64,000 nucleotides of DNA from Geotrypetes seraphini (lineage: Eukaryota > Chordata > Amphibia > Gymnophiona > Dermophiidae). The stretch is from NCBI RefSeq assembly GCF_902459505.1, contig NC_047094.1, positions 29,187,241-29,251,240 of the forward strand, written 5' to 3'. A program made the translations under genes and the position numbers. The notes beneath the pieces are model-generated. The model was given only the letters and a program-made list of their open reading frames with translations. It was not told the DNA's origin and searched no databases. Within the stretch, counting starts at the first letter, position 1; each line of letters begins with the position of its first letter. Positions 11,176 to 22,097 of the stretch are shown here, piece by piece.

Positions 11176-11887
11176 CCCAATTCTTTCTTCAAAGCTGGGG
11201 CACCATTAAGATGAATTGTGTTTAATTTTGCATATAGGCAGAAATTATTATGGCAACAGCAATATGTATGGCGAGATTTGGGGGGGGGGGAGGGAGGGAT
11301 GTATGAATAAATGAAAGGGAGAAAAGCATGCAGTACCTGGACCTCAACATACAAAAATGCTCATTTTGTTAAGTTTCCATGGTGTTTCTGATGTTTTACA
11401 TTTTGGTTTTGTTTGCTTTTTAAATTTCCAATCGGAGGAGCTATTTTGTCAATAATGCACACCATTGCTCAGTAGCGCACACTAAAAGTATAATTATAAT
11501 AATGGGAAAGGGGGTGATATATAGTTATATTATTGGTTTAATCAACATTTTTGAATATAGCACATATATGATATGCTTGATTTACAATATTTGTGGAAAG
11601 GGAGGGTGGGGGAAGGGCTTAATTTATGTATTTAAGATGATAATAGAAAAGAATTTCAAGTGATGTGTATGATTCAATTGATGTAATATTGTACACTTAA
11701 TGTAAGATGAAAAGATGAATAAAGAATTGGGAAAAAAAAATGCACTCTTGTTTGTTCTTAAGTGCTAGTGGGTGTTATTAATGAAAAACCAAAGGCCTCA
11801 ATTTTCAGAGCAATTTAAGTGGACACGAGAGGCCCCTGCGGCTGCCCGCTTAAATTGCTCGGTGCTGCCCAATTGTCAATAAACTTA
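11176..11887. other. Spacer with G and C homopolymers
   Basis: C run at 11166-11177, G run near 11280-11292, and an A-rich tail at about 11720-11740 that may be a retroposon end. Nothing coding is supported. Confidence 0.35.
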
Positions 11888-12446
11888 ACACTCCTTGATT
11901 TTAAATGGTTACAAAACCAAAATGTATTGGAATATTCTTTCTTCACCTTTGAGGCTACAGTTTCATCAACTCATAAAGTTTCATACGGTATCTGTTGATT
12001 ACATGCACTCAATGTGTTACTCAGCAAACATCAATGCGATAATTGAGCTCGGACCAGACTCTTCGAAGCATATCCGGCGTGATTGCGTTTATAGCTTCAG
12101 TTTTGCGTTCCTGCAGATCATCCATCGTTGCGGGTACTGGAGGTATGTACACTGTCTTTCACGTACCCCCCCAAAGGAAAAAGTCACAAACAGTAATGCC
12201 CAATAATCTCGGGGGCCACTTGAGGTACACCTGGTCATTTTGTCGCGTTGCGTTGTCTGAAGGTTGTAACTTCTGCACCAATTGCAGCTTATAAGGGTGA
12301 AAGTGCAAGTGATTGTGTAAGATCTTGCTAACCGTGCTTTTTGGGACTTGTATTTGCTGTCATCTTATTTATAAACATATTCCAATAAGTTTTGATTTTG
12401 TAACCATTTAAAATCAAGGAGTGTTTTTGTGGGCACCCTGTATATT
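11888..12446 (-). pseudogene. Internally deleted Tc1/mariner-type transposon
   Basis: The ends form an inverted repeat: AACACTCCTTGATTTTAAAT at 11888 and its mirror at about 12400-12430, followed outward by a mariner-style tip (TATACAGGGTGCCCAC on the minus strand). Minus-strand translation in several frames gives pieces typical of mariner transposases: LHFHPYKLQLVQ (end of the helix-turn-helix region), WPPRLLGITVCDFFLWGYVK (around a catalytic Asp) and YIPPVPATMDDLQERKTEAI, then WSELNYRIDVC. The region between the HTH and the last Asp is deleted. Stops and frame changes make it inactive. Confidence 0.8.
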
Positions 12447-13461
12447 GTAATTCTTGTGAGTATTTAAAAAAAAAAACCAGCGAGGTGGGGCGACCCTTAA
12501 ACTTTGTTTAACTAAAATTTTGGGTTTTTTTTCATTTTTATATAAAGGAATAAAATTAGTCTTGTTGGCAAACAAAATGTATTAAATAATTTTTTGGACC
12601 ACCCTAATGTACATTTCCAGAGAACCGTAAAATGCATGCTTTTACTCCTCATCCTTAAATTAAGCTCAGATCCTAGAAACTGTCTTGTATTGCTTCAAAT
12701 TGTACCTTTATTACAGCAGATCCTCCATTCCATAAGTCAACATGGAAACATCTTTTAATTAAGGATTAATTTTGTTTGCAAACCCAAAGGCAGTTCAGAA
12801 ACTTGGTAGTACACTTTCTCTTGAATAAGCTTTGTTATGCACAACCGGTAGCTCTCTTTGTATGCGTAGTACAAACCGAAACAGAGTGACATGAACAGCG
12901 GGTATGATTACAAAGCAGGAATTTGCTCTTTGAAAACCTGTGATTAATAGAATTGCTGCAGATCTGGAAGCAAAACAAGCCCCTTCAAAGCAAATAAAAG
13001 GGCTGATATTAATCCAGGGATGATGTGTAGAATTATTGGGTCTAAACGCTTGGAACTAATGTGCATTCCTGACAAGAGCAAACAGCAGTGTAGCTTAAAT
13101 GTATAGTTTTTTTAATGTGGCATCTATGTGGTTTACAACCAGGTAATTGTATCAGGTACTCTAGGTGGTGACAGCTGGTGTGATGGTAAGGACTTTTTAC
13201 AGCTAATTAGTAATTATCTTTTATTTTCTGGAAGCCCCCCCCCCTTTATGCAAAAACAAATCATGAGCCAATATTTGAAAGGCTATATTTTTTTTTTATT
13301 TCAGTACTACCCGGAGGTTTGGCAACACTGTCCTAGAAGAAACCTTTGAGAGTCGAATAAACATAAACAAACCTATTAGATCTTGTCAGCTAAATAGAAT
13401 CGAGTCTGATGAGTATCTAGTTGGGAGACCAGCGGGAAAGATAATCATAGCAGTAAACAGC
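12447..13461. other. Mostly single-copy spacer, possible regulatory DNA
   Basis: The stretch 12640-13110 matches no other repeat in the window and has AT-rich homeodomain-like words (TTTAATTAAGGATTAATTTT). It could be conserved non-coding DNA, which is inference. No exon with splice-compatible coding was identified. Confidence 0.35.
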
Positions 13462-14330
13462 AATGGCCCAAATTCACTAAGCAAACCCATCATGTACCGA
13501 TCGGTTTGCCACCCCTTAACGAGCAAATTTCCCTCTGGCCTGATTCACTTACCTCTCCTGCGATCCGCTTCGAATCCGTGCATGCAAATGAGGAGAAAGG
13601 CATGCAAATCAGACAGCGACGCGATTCACTACACAAAATTTCACATCTGACAGGGCTGGCCGATCAACGGAAGTGACTGCTGGGGAGCAGTTGAAAACTT
13701 TCCTGTTCTATTGAAGCCCTGCTCTCTGCCCTGTCAGCGCCGATCTCCTGAAGCCCCGAATGCCTCCTGCAGCCCTGATCTGCCTGCCCTGGCTCTCGCG
13801 GTCCTGCGCCCCTGGGCTTGCCTGCCCCAAATGCCTGCCTGACATGTCCTCGCTGCTCCCCCTGGCTCTGCTGCCGTCCCTTCAGTGCGAGCCCGTGGGT
13901 TTAAAGCGGGGCTGCATGCTGCAGTGCAGCTCCACTTTAAACCCACGGGCTCGCACTGAAGGGAAGGAGGGAAGAGGCTGCCACCGCCGCATGGAAGCAG
14001 GAGAGTCGGGCCCTGAACATGCCTGCCTGCCTGCCTGCCCCGAACACGTCTACCCCGACTGCTTGTGCAAGCCCGTGGGTTTAACCACAAGCGGGTTAAA
14101 CCCACAGGCTACAAAAATTTAAAGTTAAAAAAAAAAAAGTTGTGGCTAGGATAGGTCTGCGCGGTTTGCACATGCACACTGATCGTGCATGCGTGAGCTG
14201 TGCAGGCAGATGGGGTGTTCCTCCGATCGCCCTCATCTCCATGTTTGCGTTTGCTGAATTCGTCGGACCTGCATGGAGCAACTTTAAATCTGACTTTCCC
14301 GTCGAAGGTGAGGGGCAGGATAGGACAAGG
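13462..14330. mobile_element. GC-rich palindromic element, probable DNA transposon
   Basis: Begins near GGCCCAAATTCACTAAGC. It contains a perfect-looking inverted repeat at 13879-13961, with arms TTCAGTGCGAGCCCGTGGGT and its complement around CTGCATGCTGCAG, and a second smaller one at 14064-14105 sharing GCCCGTGGGTTTAA. Open frames on both strands are shadows of this GC-rich repeat. The right boundary and target duplication were not found. Confidence 0.45.
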
Positions 14331-14684
14331 TAGCTTTGGGAGGTGGGCTGGCTGGGACAGTATTTAAAAGGACAGCTCCTGGGGACACAGGTCTTTTCAT
14401 CTAAAAAATACTCTTCACCTTTTCATTCTTTTCACTACTTTATACTAATTGAGAGCATAGATGTATTGGGACAATTCTGCTTTAGTTGGTTAGAACAACT
14501 GTTATATGTTCCTATTACTGGAGGAAGAACCTCAGGTCCCAGTTTGCTGCTGGCTATTTGGCTAAGCCTGCAAACCACAATGGGACTATCGTCATTGGTT
14601 TCAACCTCCACCTCCCAATTACTATGAATATTTTATTGTTATTTTTTAATTTTTTGCTGTTTTTAATTTTTTATTCTTAGACTA
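14331..14684. other. Unclassified spacer
   Basis: Contains a TATA-like TATTTAAAAG at about 14361-14370 and a T-rich end (14630-14680). The 94-residue frame here has no recognisable domain and is not called. Confidence 0.3.
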
Positions 14685-15316
14685 TGGGGCTCATAATCGA
14701 AAGAGAAATACGTCCAAAAACAGGCCTAAGTCGGCACTTGGACGAACATTTCTCAAATACGTCCAAGTGCCGATACTAAAAACGGGTTTTGGACGTATTT
14801 CTGAATGACCTAGGCCTTCATAGTGCTGCTGAACGACCTAAACTAAACAGGGCGTTTCGGGAGGAGTGTTGAGGGCGGGAGTTGGGCGGGACATGGGCCG
14901 GCTTAGACTTCGTCATACAGCATGTATAACCGAAAGTTATACACTAGAGAATGACACGGTGGTCACCGCGAGTGGAAAAAGTCTCCTCTGACGCAACTTC
15001 CTGTTTCCGGTTGCATCGGAGGAGACTTTTCTAGCAGGCAACCCGACGTGACTTCAAGGCTCCATAAGAACATAAGAACATAAGAAATGCCTCCGCTGGG
15101 TCAGACCTAAGGTCCATCGCGCCCAGCAGTCCGCTCACGCGGCGGCCCATCAGGTCCAGGACCTGTGCAGTAATCTTTTATCTATACCCCTCTATCCCCT
15201 TTTCCAGCAGGAAATTGTCCAATCCTTTCTTAAACCCCAGTACCGTTCGCTGCCCTATAACGTCCTCTGGAAGCGCATTCCAGGTGTCCACCACACGTTG
15301 GGTAAAGAAGAACTTC

Positions 15317-17089
15317 CTAGCATTTGTTTTGAATCTGTCCCCTTTCAACTATTCCGAATGCCCTCTTGTTTTTTTTATGTTCTGAAAGTTTGAAGAATCT
15401 GTCCCTCTCTACTCTCTCTATGCCCTTCATGATCTTGTAAGTCTCTATCATATCCCCTCTAAGTCTTCTCTTCTCCAGGGAAAAGAGACCCAGTTTCTCC
15501 AATCTCTCAGCGTATGAAAGGTTTTCCATCCCCTTAATCAGTCGTGTCGCTCTCCTCTGAACTCTCTCGAGTAACACCATATCCTTCTTAAGGTATGGTG
15601 ACCAATACTGGACGCAGTACTCAAGATGCGGACGCACCATTGCCCGGTACAGCGGCAGGATAACTTCTTTCGTTCTTGTTGTAATACCCTTCTTGATTAT
15701 CCCCAGCATTTTATTCGCTCTCTTGGCGGCCGCTGCGCACTGTGCCGTCGGCTTCATTGTCATGTCCACCATTACCCCCAAGTCCCTTTCTTGGGTACTC
15801 TCATTCAATAACATCCCTCCCATTGTATAGCTGTGTCTCGGGTTTCTGATTCCCACATGCAATACTTTACATTTCTCAACATTGAACTTCATCTGCCATC
15901 TCTCTGCCCATTCTCCCAATTTGTCCAAGTCCCTTTGCAATTTTTCACAGTCTTTCCTTTGTCCGAGCTCCACTAAATAGTTTGGTGTCATCCGCAAATT
16001 TTATTATCTCACTCTTTGTTCCTGTTTCTAGATCATTTATGAATATATTAAATAGCAGTGGCCCGAGCACTGAGCCCTGCGGGACACCACTCGTGACTTT
16101 CCTCCAGTCTGAGTAGTGTCCCTTCACCCCTACCCTCTGTTTCCTACCCGCTAACCAGTTTCTGATCCATCTATGCACGGCTCCGTCCACCCCATGGTTC
16201 TTCAGTTTCCGGAGTAGACGTTCATGAGGCACCTTGTCAAAGGCTTTCTGGAAATCTAGGTATATGATGTCTATGGGGTCTCCTTTGTCCATCTGTTTGT
16301 TAATTCCCTCGAAGAAAGTGCAATAAGTTGGTCAGACACGATCTCCCCCTGCAGAAACCATGTTGGCTGGTTATCAGAAGTTCGTGTTTTTCAAAATGTT
16401 CATCAATTTTTTTCTTTTATTAGTGCTTCCGCCATTTTCCCCCGGAACAGAGGTCAGACTCACCGGTCTGTAGTTCCCGGGTCTCCTCTTGATCCCTTTT
16501 TAAAGATGGGCGTAACGTTGGCTATCTTCCAATCCTCCGGAATCACACCTGTTTTCAGAGACAGGTTGCAAATTTGCTGTAGTAGTTCCGCTATTTCCTC
16601 TTTTAGTTCCTTCAGCACCCTTGGATGGATTCCATCCGGACCCGGGGATTTGTCAGTTTTTAGTTTTTCTATCTGTCTGCGCACATCATCAAGGCTCACT
16701 TCTATGGATGTTAACTTTTGTGCTTGATTTCCATTGAAGAATTGCTCAGGTTCCGGTATGTTGGTTGTGTCTTCGTTTGTGAATACAGATGAAAAGAACA
16801 TGTTAAGTCTTTCTGCGACCTCTTTCTCTTCCTTCACCGCTCCCTTCCTGTCTCCGTCATCCAGTGGTCCCACCTCCTCCCTAGCCGGCTGTTTCCCTTT
16901 AACATATCTAAAGAACGGTTTGAAATTTCGTGCTTCCCTGGCTAGTGTCTCTTCATACTCTCTTTTGGCTTTTCGTACCACACGGTGACATTCTTTTTGA
17001 TACTTCCTGTGCTCTCTCCAGTTTACCTCAGTTTTGTCCCTTTTCCATTTTCTGAATGAATTTTTCTTATTGCTTATCACTTCCTTCAC
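15317..17089 (-). pseudogene. CR1 ORF2, reverse transcriptase part (frameshifted)
   Basis: Three successive minus-strand frames carry the RT domain. 17089-16460 has KNFKPFFRYVKG-like text, SPGPDGIHPRVLKEL and VTPIFKKGSRGDPG. 16292-15945 has [39 protein letters not shown] and the catalytic FADD box. 15997-15317 has WQMKFNVEKCKVLHVG, RPHLEYCVQYWSPYLKKD and the C-terminal thumb-like region (SLEKRRLRGDMIETYKIMKG). Frame changes lie near 17090, 16465, 15960 and 15345. The RT motifs are conserved in sequence, so decay is recent or mild. Compare the uninterrupted frame at 31266-33443, clearly the same family. Confidence 0.88.
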
Positions 17090-17093
17090 TATT

Positions 17094-18164
17094 TTAGTTA
17101 TCCACGCCGGGTCCTTTTATTCGACTCTTGTTGCACCCTTTTCTGAATTTGGGGATATATAGATTTTGCGCCTCGCTCACCGTGTCCTTGAAAAAGGACC
17201 AGGCATGTTCTACCGTCTGCCATTTTTGGGAAGTGTTCCTAAGTTTCTTCTTTACCATTCCCCTCATTGCTTCGTAGTTACCCTTCCTGAAGTTAAAAGT
17301 TGTCGCTATGGTTCTCTTTCCTTTCAGTATTCCTACTTCCATCTTGAACTTGATCATATTATGATCGCTGTTTCCCAACGGTCCCACTACTTCCACTTCC
17401 TTTGCAGGTCCCCTTAGCCCATTTAGGATTAGATCCAGAGTGGCATTTTCTCTTGTCGGTTCTCTAACAAGCTGTTCCATGAAGCAATCTTGTACAGCCT
17501 CCAGAAATTCTGTCTCCCTAGTGCATCTTGAACTTCCGAGACTCCAGTCTATCCCAGGGTAGTTGAAGTCTCCCATAATAACCGTGTTACCGCCTTTGCA
17601 TTCTCGCTTCATCTCGGCTTCCATTTCTTCATCGATGTCTCCGGTTTGTCCGGGTGGACGATAGTATAGGCCTATCTTTATTTCAGGCCCTTTCCTTCCT
17701 GGTATTTTAACCCATAGTGATTCTAGCTTGTTGGTCGTCTCCGCTGTGTCCATTCTTGTTGATTGTATGCTTTCTTTTATGTATAGTGCTATTCCACCTC
17801 CTTTCTGTCCTGACCTGTCCTGGCGATAGAGCTTGTACCCCGGCAGTGCTGTATCCCATTTGCTTTCCTCATTCCACCATGTTTCAGAGATTCCAATGAT
17901 GTCTATGTCTTCCGCAATGATCATGGCTTCTAATTCCCCCATTTTGTTTCTTAGGCTCCTTGCATTAGTATATATGCAATTTAGCTCCTGGAATTTTGCT
18001 GCCTTTAATTCCTTTCCCTGTGCTTCGGTCTTTAGATACTTCTCTTGGGCTACAATCTTTCTAACCTTCTCTTCTTGATTAGTTGACTCCTGTAATTTGT
18101 CCATTGTTTCTTCCCAGCCTTTTTTCCCCTCAGTATCTTCACAGGATACCTTTTTCCGAAACAT
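17094..18164 (-). pseudogene. CR1 ORF2, APE-type endonuclease part
   Basis: An open 356-residue minus-strand frame forms the N-terminus of ORF2. All expected apurinic-type endonuclease motifs are visible: N67 in YTNARSLRNK, E94 in SETWW, Y168 in LYYRPP, D199/N201 in MGDFNYPGIDW and S266-D267-H268 in NSDHN. The enzyme nicks target DNA for target-primed reverse transcription. Residues 1-60 are Lys/Glu-rich and precede the domain. The frame is lost at residue ~350 (near 17100), where homologous text (compare RTKSKREPAWLT at 31266-33443) should continue into the RT. It starts 36 bases downstream of the ORF1 stop. Confidence 0.88.
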
Positions 18165-18199
18165 CGACGCTTGGTCGACTGTCGGCTTTCCCCTTCTTC

Positions 18200-19189
18200 T
18201 TAGTTTAAAGCCTGTTCTATTCCTCTCTTGACATTGTTTGCTAGAAGTCTAGTTCCCGCTGTGCTCAGGTGCAATCCATCTCTCCTGTAGAGCTTGCTCT
18301 TGCCCCAGAACGTCGTCCAGTTCCTCACGAAGTGGAATCCTTCTTCCTCACACCATCTCCTCATCCACGCATTTATTGATTGTAGTTCATCCTGCCTTTT
18401 CACATCTGCCCTCGGTACCGGTAGGATCTCTGAGAATGCTATCTTCTGGGTCCTCATCTTCAGCTTCCTTCCCAGAATCTTGAACTGTTCTATCAGCGAA
18501 CTTCTTTTGTAGTCTCTCCTGCTGACATCATTCGTCCCAATGTGGATCATTACTGCGGTCTCTTCCGTCTCCGCACCTTCCAGGATCTTTCCAATTTTGT
18601 CCACGATGTCCTTGGTTCTCGCTCCTGGGAGGCAGGTCACCAGTCGGTCCTCCCTCCCTCCTGCTATGTGGCTGTCCACATGCCTCAGGATCGAGTCCCC
18701 CACTAGGATCGCTGATTTTCCCTTCTTCAATGTTCGCTTCGGTCTCAGGTCAATGTCCTCGGTGTGCTTCGCTCTCTCTTCTTCTGGGCATCGACTGGTC
18801 AATTTCTCTTTGTGGGTGTCTTCTTTGAGGTCTTCTGCTTCTTGTTCTCCCTTCGATGTAGGTGTAGCTTCTTCTATCATCTGAAGCTCGTTCTCTTCCA
18901 CCCTCCTCTTGTATGCTTCTTCAATGAATTTCTCAAGTTCCCTGACTTCCTCCTCGATGTGTCTCTCGCTCGTGAAATCTTCAGCTGTCCTGACTGGGTC
19001 TTCCGTGGTGTAAAGTCCTTCTAGTTCCTGTATCTTGTCCTCTAGTCGCTTGACTTCCTTCTTCAAGCTTTCCAGCTCCTGACACCGACCGCATACATAT
19101 GACTGTCTCCCCGAGGGGAGGTAGTCATACATATGACAGCCGGTGCAGAACACTGGAAAGCTCATCTTCTGGTTTCCCTCTGCTTCCAT
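18200..19189 (-). CDS. CR1 ORF1 protein: zinc-binding N-terminus, coiled coil, SGNH esterase
   Basis: An intact 329-residue minus-strand frame. The N-terminus has paired cysteines C15/C18 and C33/C36 (FCTGCHMYDY, YVCGRCQ), a CxxC-x14-CxxC zinc-binding arrangement. Residues 37-110 are heptad-like and Glu/Lys-rich (SLKKEVKRLEDKIQELEGL), probably a coiled coil for multimerisation. Residues 158-329 are an SGNH/GDSL-type hydrolase: GDS at 164-166 (nucleophile S166), LPGAR at 187-191 (oxyanion Gly189), GTND at 218-221 (Asn220) and DGLHLS with D304 and H307. CR1-clade ORF1 proteins are known to carry esterase domains whose role in retrotransposition is unclear. All catalytic blocks are kept. ORF2 follows 36 bases downstream. 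The promoter would be the GC-rich repeats at 19548-19945. Confidence 0.88.
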   Translation of the reverse strand: MEAEGNQKMSFPVFCTGCHMYDYLPSGRQSYVCGRCQELESLKKEVKRLEDKIQELEGLYTTEDPVRTAEDFTSERHIEEEVRELEKFIEEAYKRRVEENELQMIEEATPTSKGEQEAEDLKEDTHKEKLTSRCPEEERAKHTEDIDLRPKRTLKKGKSAILVGDSILRHVDSHIAGGREDRLVTCLPGARTKDIVDKIGKILEGAETEETAVMIHIGTNDVSRRDYKRSSLIEQFKILGRKLKMRTQKIAFSEILPVPRADVKRQDELQSINAWMRRWCEEEGFHFVRNWTTFWGKSKLYRRDGLHLSTAGTRLLANNVKRGIEQALN

Positions 19190-19480
19190 AGTCGTTCCTA
19201 CTTTAAGATAACACTTAAGATTACGTGCTCCTTGTGTGCCTGCTTTCTTCAGCGCTTTCTTCTTGTGTGTGCTGCCCTCGCTCTACCTTACTATACTTTG
19301 TTTGTGTTTGTTCTTTGTGTGCCTGCTTCTTGCCTTCTTCTTGTGTGTACTGCCCTTGCTCTACCTTACCTTACCGTTGTTTGAGTGTGTCGTTCCTTCT
19401 GCGCCTGCTTCTTCCGTACCTTTCAGTCTTTCCCTGGTGTTCCTGGGTGTAGTAACTTGGCCCTTCTTGAGGCCCTTTGC

Positions 19481-19510
19481 AAAGGCGCTCTCGCTAAGGC
19501 GAGCGCCTTT
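19481..19510. repeat. Perfect hairpin in the CR1 5' UTR
   Basis: AAAGGCGCTC (19481-19490) pairs with GAGCGCCTTT (19501-19510) around a 10-base loop; GC at each outer side extends the stem to 12 bp. Confidence 0.8.
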
Positions 19511-19547
19511 GCCGCGCGCCTTCGCCAGGCGCCGAACGGCTGGGCGC

Positions 19548-19945
19548 CGCTGGCTCCTCCCCCTTTAAGGGTTAGTCCGGCGCTGCCTCTGACGCGGGGG
19601 GGGGGGGGGGCGGAGCGAACTCTCGCCGCTTCCCCTAGCCTGGTTCCTGCCTCCTTTCTTCGGTGCTCGGCACCGACGCTGTCTTCCTCCCCACTGAGCA
19701 GTGAAACGCTGCCTTTCTCCGCTTCTCCTCTCTTCGGCACCGCGTGTGCCGCGCTGGCTCCTCCCCCTTTAAGGGTTAGTCCGGCGCTGCCTCTGACGCG
19801 GGGGGGGGGCGGAGCGAACTCTCGCCGCTTCCCCTAGCCTGGTTCCTGCCTCCTTTCTTCGGTGCTCGGCACCGACGCTGTCTTCCTCCCCACTGAGCAG
19901 TGAAACGCTGCCTTTCTCCGCTTCTCCTCTCTTCGGCACCGCGTA
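19548..19945 (-). promoter_or_regulatory. Two tandem GC-rich 5' UTR monomers of the CR1
   Basis: A unit starting CGCTGGCTCCTCCCCCTTTA occurs at 19548-19751 and again at 19752-19945, near identical except for the length of a G run. Each unit has a GC-box-like GGGGCGGAGCG and CACTGAGCAGTG. Position at the 5' end of a LINE and tandem organisation resemble promoter monomers of mammalian L1; promoter function is inferred. Confidence 0.65.
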
Positions 19946-21116
19946 ATACAGCTCGTAGCCTTATAGAAATCGCCAGTTTCAAGAAAAAAAGGTAAGGGAA
20001 AAGGAGGGAGGGAGGGAAATGCACGGCTGGCCGGCGGGAGGGAGCTGCTGGACCGCGTGAAGGGTGCTGGGGGTGGGGGGATGGAGAGGAGAAGACGCTG
20101 AAGACGGTGACGGGGCAGTGAAAGAGACAGCGGGGTCGGTGACGGGGCGATGAAGGGGACGGCAGAGACAGGGACGGGGCGGTGAAAGGACCAGCGGGGA
20201 CGGGGCGGTGCAGAGGATGGTGGTCCGGGGACGGGACGGTGATGGGGAAATAATTTTTCCCTGTGTCATTCTCTATTATACACCCGATGATCAACGGAAC
20301 TTGAACGTTGTGACTTAGACCATGTAAAACGTGGTCTAAGTCACAAAAACCCATCTAAACTCACCAGATAAGCACTGAAAACACATATTACAGATCCCCA
20401 CACACTACCCCAGTGATCATCGACCCCCCCCCCCATAAAAAATATTAATCACACCTTTAAAATTCAGCCTCCAGACCATCATCACCTGGCCTAGTCGTCC
20501 AGCACAGAGGCTGCTTAAGTTATCTTGGGGGTGGGTTAGGGACCCATAGAGAGAAGGACCCATGCCCATAAGCCCCTGTAATCACTGCATTGATACTTAA
20601 ACATGTGCACTGCCCTATACACCCCAAAACCCTTTTCTACTGGTATATAAGTGGCTCCTGCTGCCATAAGGGCTATTGGGGTGGTAGATAAGTGGGTCTA
20701 GGGGATTCTGGAGGTAGGTTGGGGGGGCACACCATGACCTATAAGGAAGCTGTAGTGAGGAGAAGCCATGGCACCCTTTTTGTGAAGTTCACAGCAGTGC
20801 CCTGTAAGGTACCCCACTATTTAGGTGGCATGCCTGGGTGTGCAGTCCATCACTTTGCAGACCCCTCCCACGTCCAACAGGGCTTGTTCTAGGTGTTTTT
20901 GACTTGGACGGAAAGTTGGACGAAAATGTGGTAAAAAGATGGACGATTTAGTGGCTTGGACGATCAGATCTTCAGGATGTATAATTAGACGATTTTTGAA
21001 ACGAAAAAAAGTTGGACGTATTTTTCAAAAATGTGTCTTAAGCTGTGTTTTACTTTGGACGACTTGAGAGAGGGACGTAAACGGACTTAGACGTCCCTTT
21101 CGATTATGCTCCTCTA

Positions 21117-22097
21117 TTTGTATTTAGTTTCCACAAAAAGAAAAATAATACTCTAAGCACTTATATAATTGAAGTACTTAGCTTTGCAAATCAACTGTCT
21201 GATGACAACAAAGGCTGCCCACATTTCACTTTTTATTGTGTCAGGGCATCGGACAAAATTTTTTTAGTCAGCAGTTCTTACTCTCTGCTCTGAATTGATA
21301 TTTTTCTCTTACACTGCCTGTATATTTTGCACGTTTTTGTGAACTCGGGCCTTTTCCCTATTCCATTGGAGGCAGATCATTACCCACCCACCCGTCCTAG
21401 CTGACACAAAAGCAACAATTAAGGGGTTCAGAGGGGGTTATTAGTCACGGCTTCCAGTTTCCCGAGCTACAAGGCAATGAGCAATATTGGGTCTTAAAGC
21501 TCGCTGAGTGGTATCTTGAAAGTCAAGTGACCCAAAACGGCATGGAGGTCCATGCCAACCTCATGCCCTAGCTGTCAGGGCGGGGCCCGGGGGGGAGGGG
21601 CGTAATCAAAATGCAATGCGGGTTATTTGTTAATAAACTATGAAGTGTTGTTTCTGCTCAGTAAACAAAGCTGCAGCCTTGTTTTGCACCCACCGAGAAT
21701 GTGTCTTGCTGGTCAATAATTAATTATGACATCAAACAAGCATTACGAAGTAGTAAATGAGAGGGGGGAGGGGGTCATATCAGGGCCTGTCCAGATCCAC
21801 CTGTGACTCTCTCTGCAAGGAGGAAGGGAGTGAACGAAAGTCCATGTTAAGGGCCAGTGATGTATGTTTGCCTGGGGAGATATTTCAGTAGAATGGAGTT
21901 AATCCTTTATTTGGCATTGTTGCTCCGAAGAAGCAACATGTGCCTTCTATGGCTCTTATGGGAAATCTGCCTCTCCAAACGCCTGTTACATTGGCACCAT
22001 TGCTCTTGTTCAACATCAAATTACATAAAGCAGCCACTTCACCATCTGACAATTAAAAGGCTAAACATAACAAAACAATCTTAGCCATGCAATGGAG
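21117..22097. other. Repeat-free spacer, possible conserved non-coding DNA
   Basis: From about 21180 to 21830 I see no repeat partner in the window. The block at 21700-21770 has homeodomain-type sites (AATAATTAATTATGACATCA). A regulatory role is inference only. A short frame at 21857-22084 has no recognisable domain. Confidence 0.35.

Larger units (their letters stand above)
15062..19946 (-). mobile_element. Near full-length CR1 LINE
   Basis: Minus-strand order is 5' UTR with two promoter-like repeats (19548-19945), ORF1 (19189-18200), ORF2 with APE endonuclease and reverse transcriptase (18164 to about 15317), a short 3' UTR and terminal TTATG(TTCTTATG)n at 15062-15085. No obvious target duplication is seen, as is usual for CR1. 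ORF1 is intact while ORF2 has several frame changes, so the element cannot move by itself. The exact 5' boundary with the host hAT near 19946 is approximate. Confidence 0.88.
14945..20275. mobile_element. hAT-type element, TAGAGAATGACAC termini, hosting a CR1
   Basis: Termini TAGAGAATGACACGG and CTGTGTCATTCTCTA are flanked by a perfect 8-bp duplication TTATACAC (14937-14944 and 20276-20283), lying inside the mariner element. Only about 450 bases are hAT sequence (14945-15061 and roughly 19947-20275, rich in GACGGGGCGGTG words). The interior is the CR1 LINE. No transposase is seen. Confidence 0.92.
14685..21114 (+). mobile_element. Tc1/mariner-type non-autonomous element, interrupted
   Basis: Left tip TGGGGCTCATAATCGAAAG and right tip CTTTCGATTATGCTCCTC are bracketed by TA at 14683-14684 and 21115-21116. 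The body has many ACGTCC/GGACGT words and no coding. Only 14685-14944 and 20284-21114 (about 1.1 kb) belong to the element itself; the rest is the nested hAT at 14945-20275. Other copies: 24278-25331 (inverted) and 25611-27370. Confidence 0.85.

Noticed and set aside
13734-14122. Overlapping 120-residue frames on both strands
   Set aside because: Shadows of a GC-rich inverted repeat; no recognisable domain.
19236-20354. Several Pro/Ser/Leu-rich frames
   Set aside because: They lie in the CR1 5' UTR monomers and hAT end; low complexity and duplicated with the DNA repeat.
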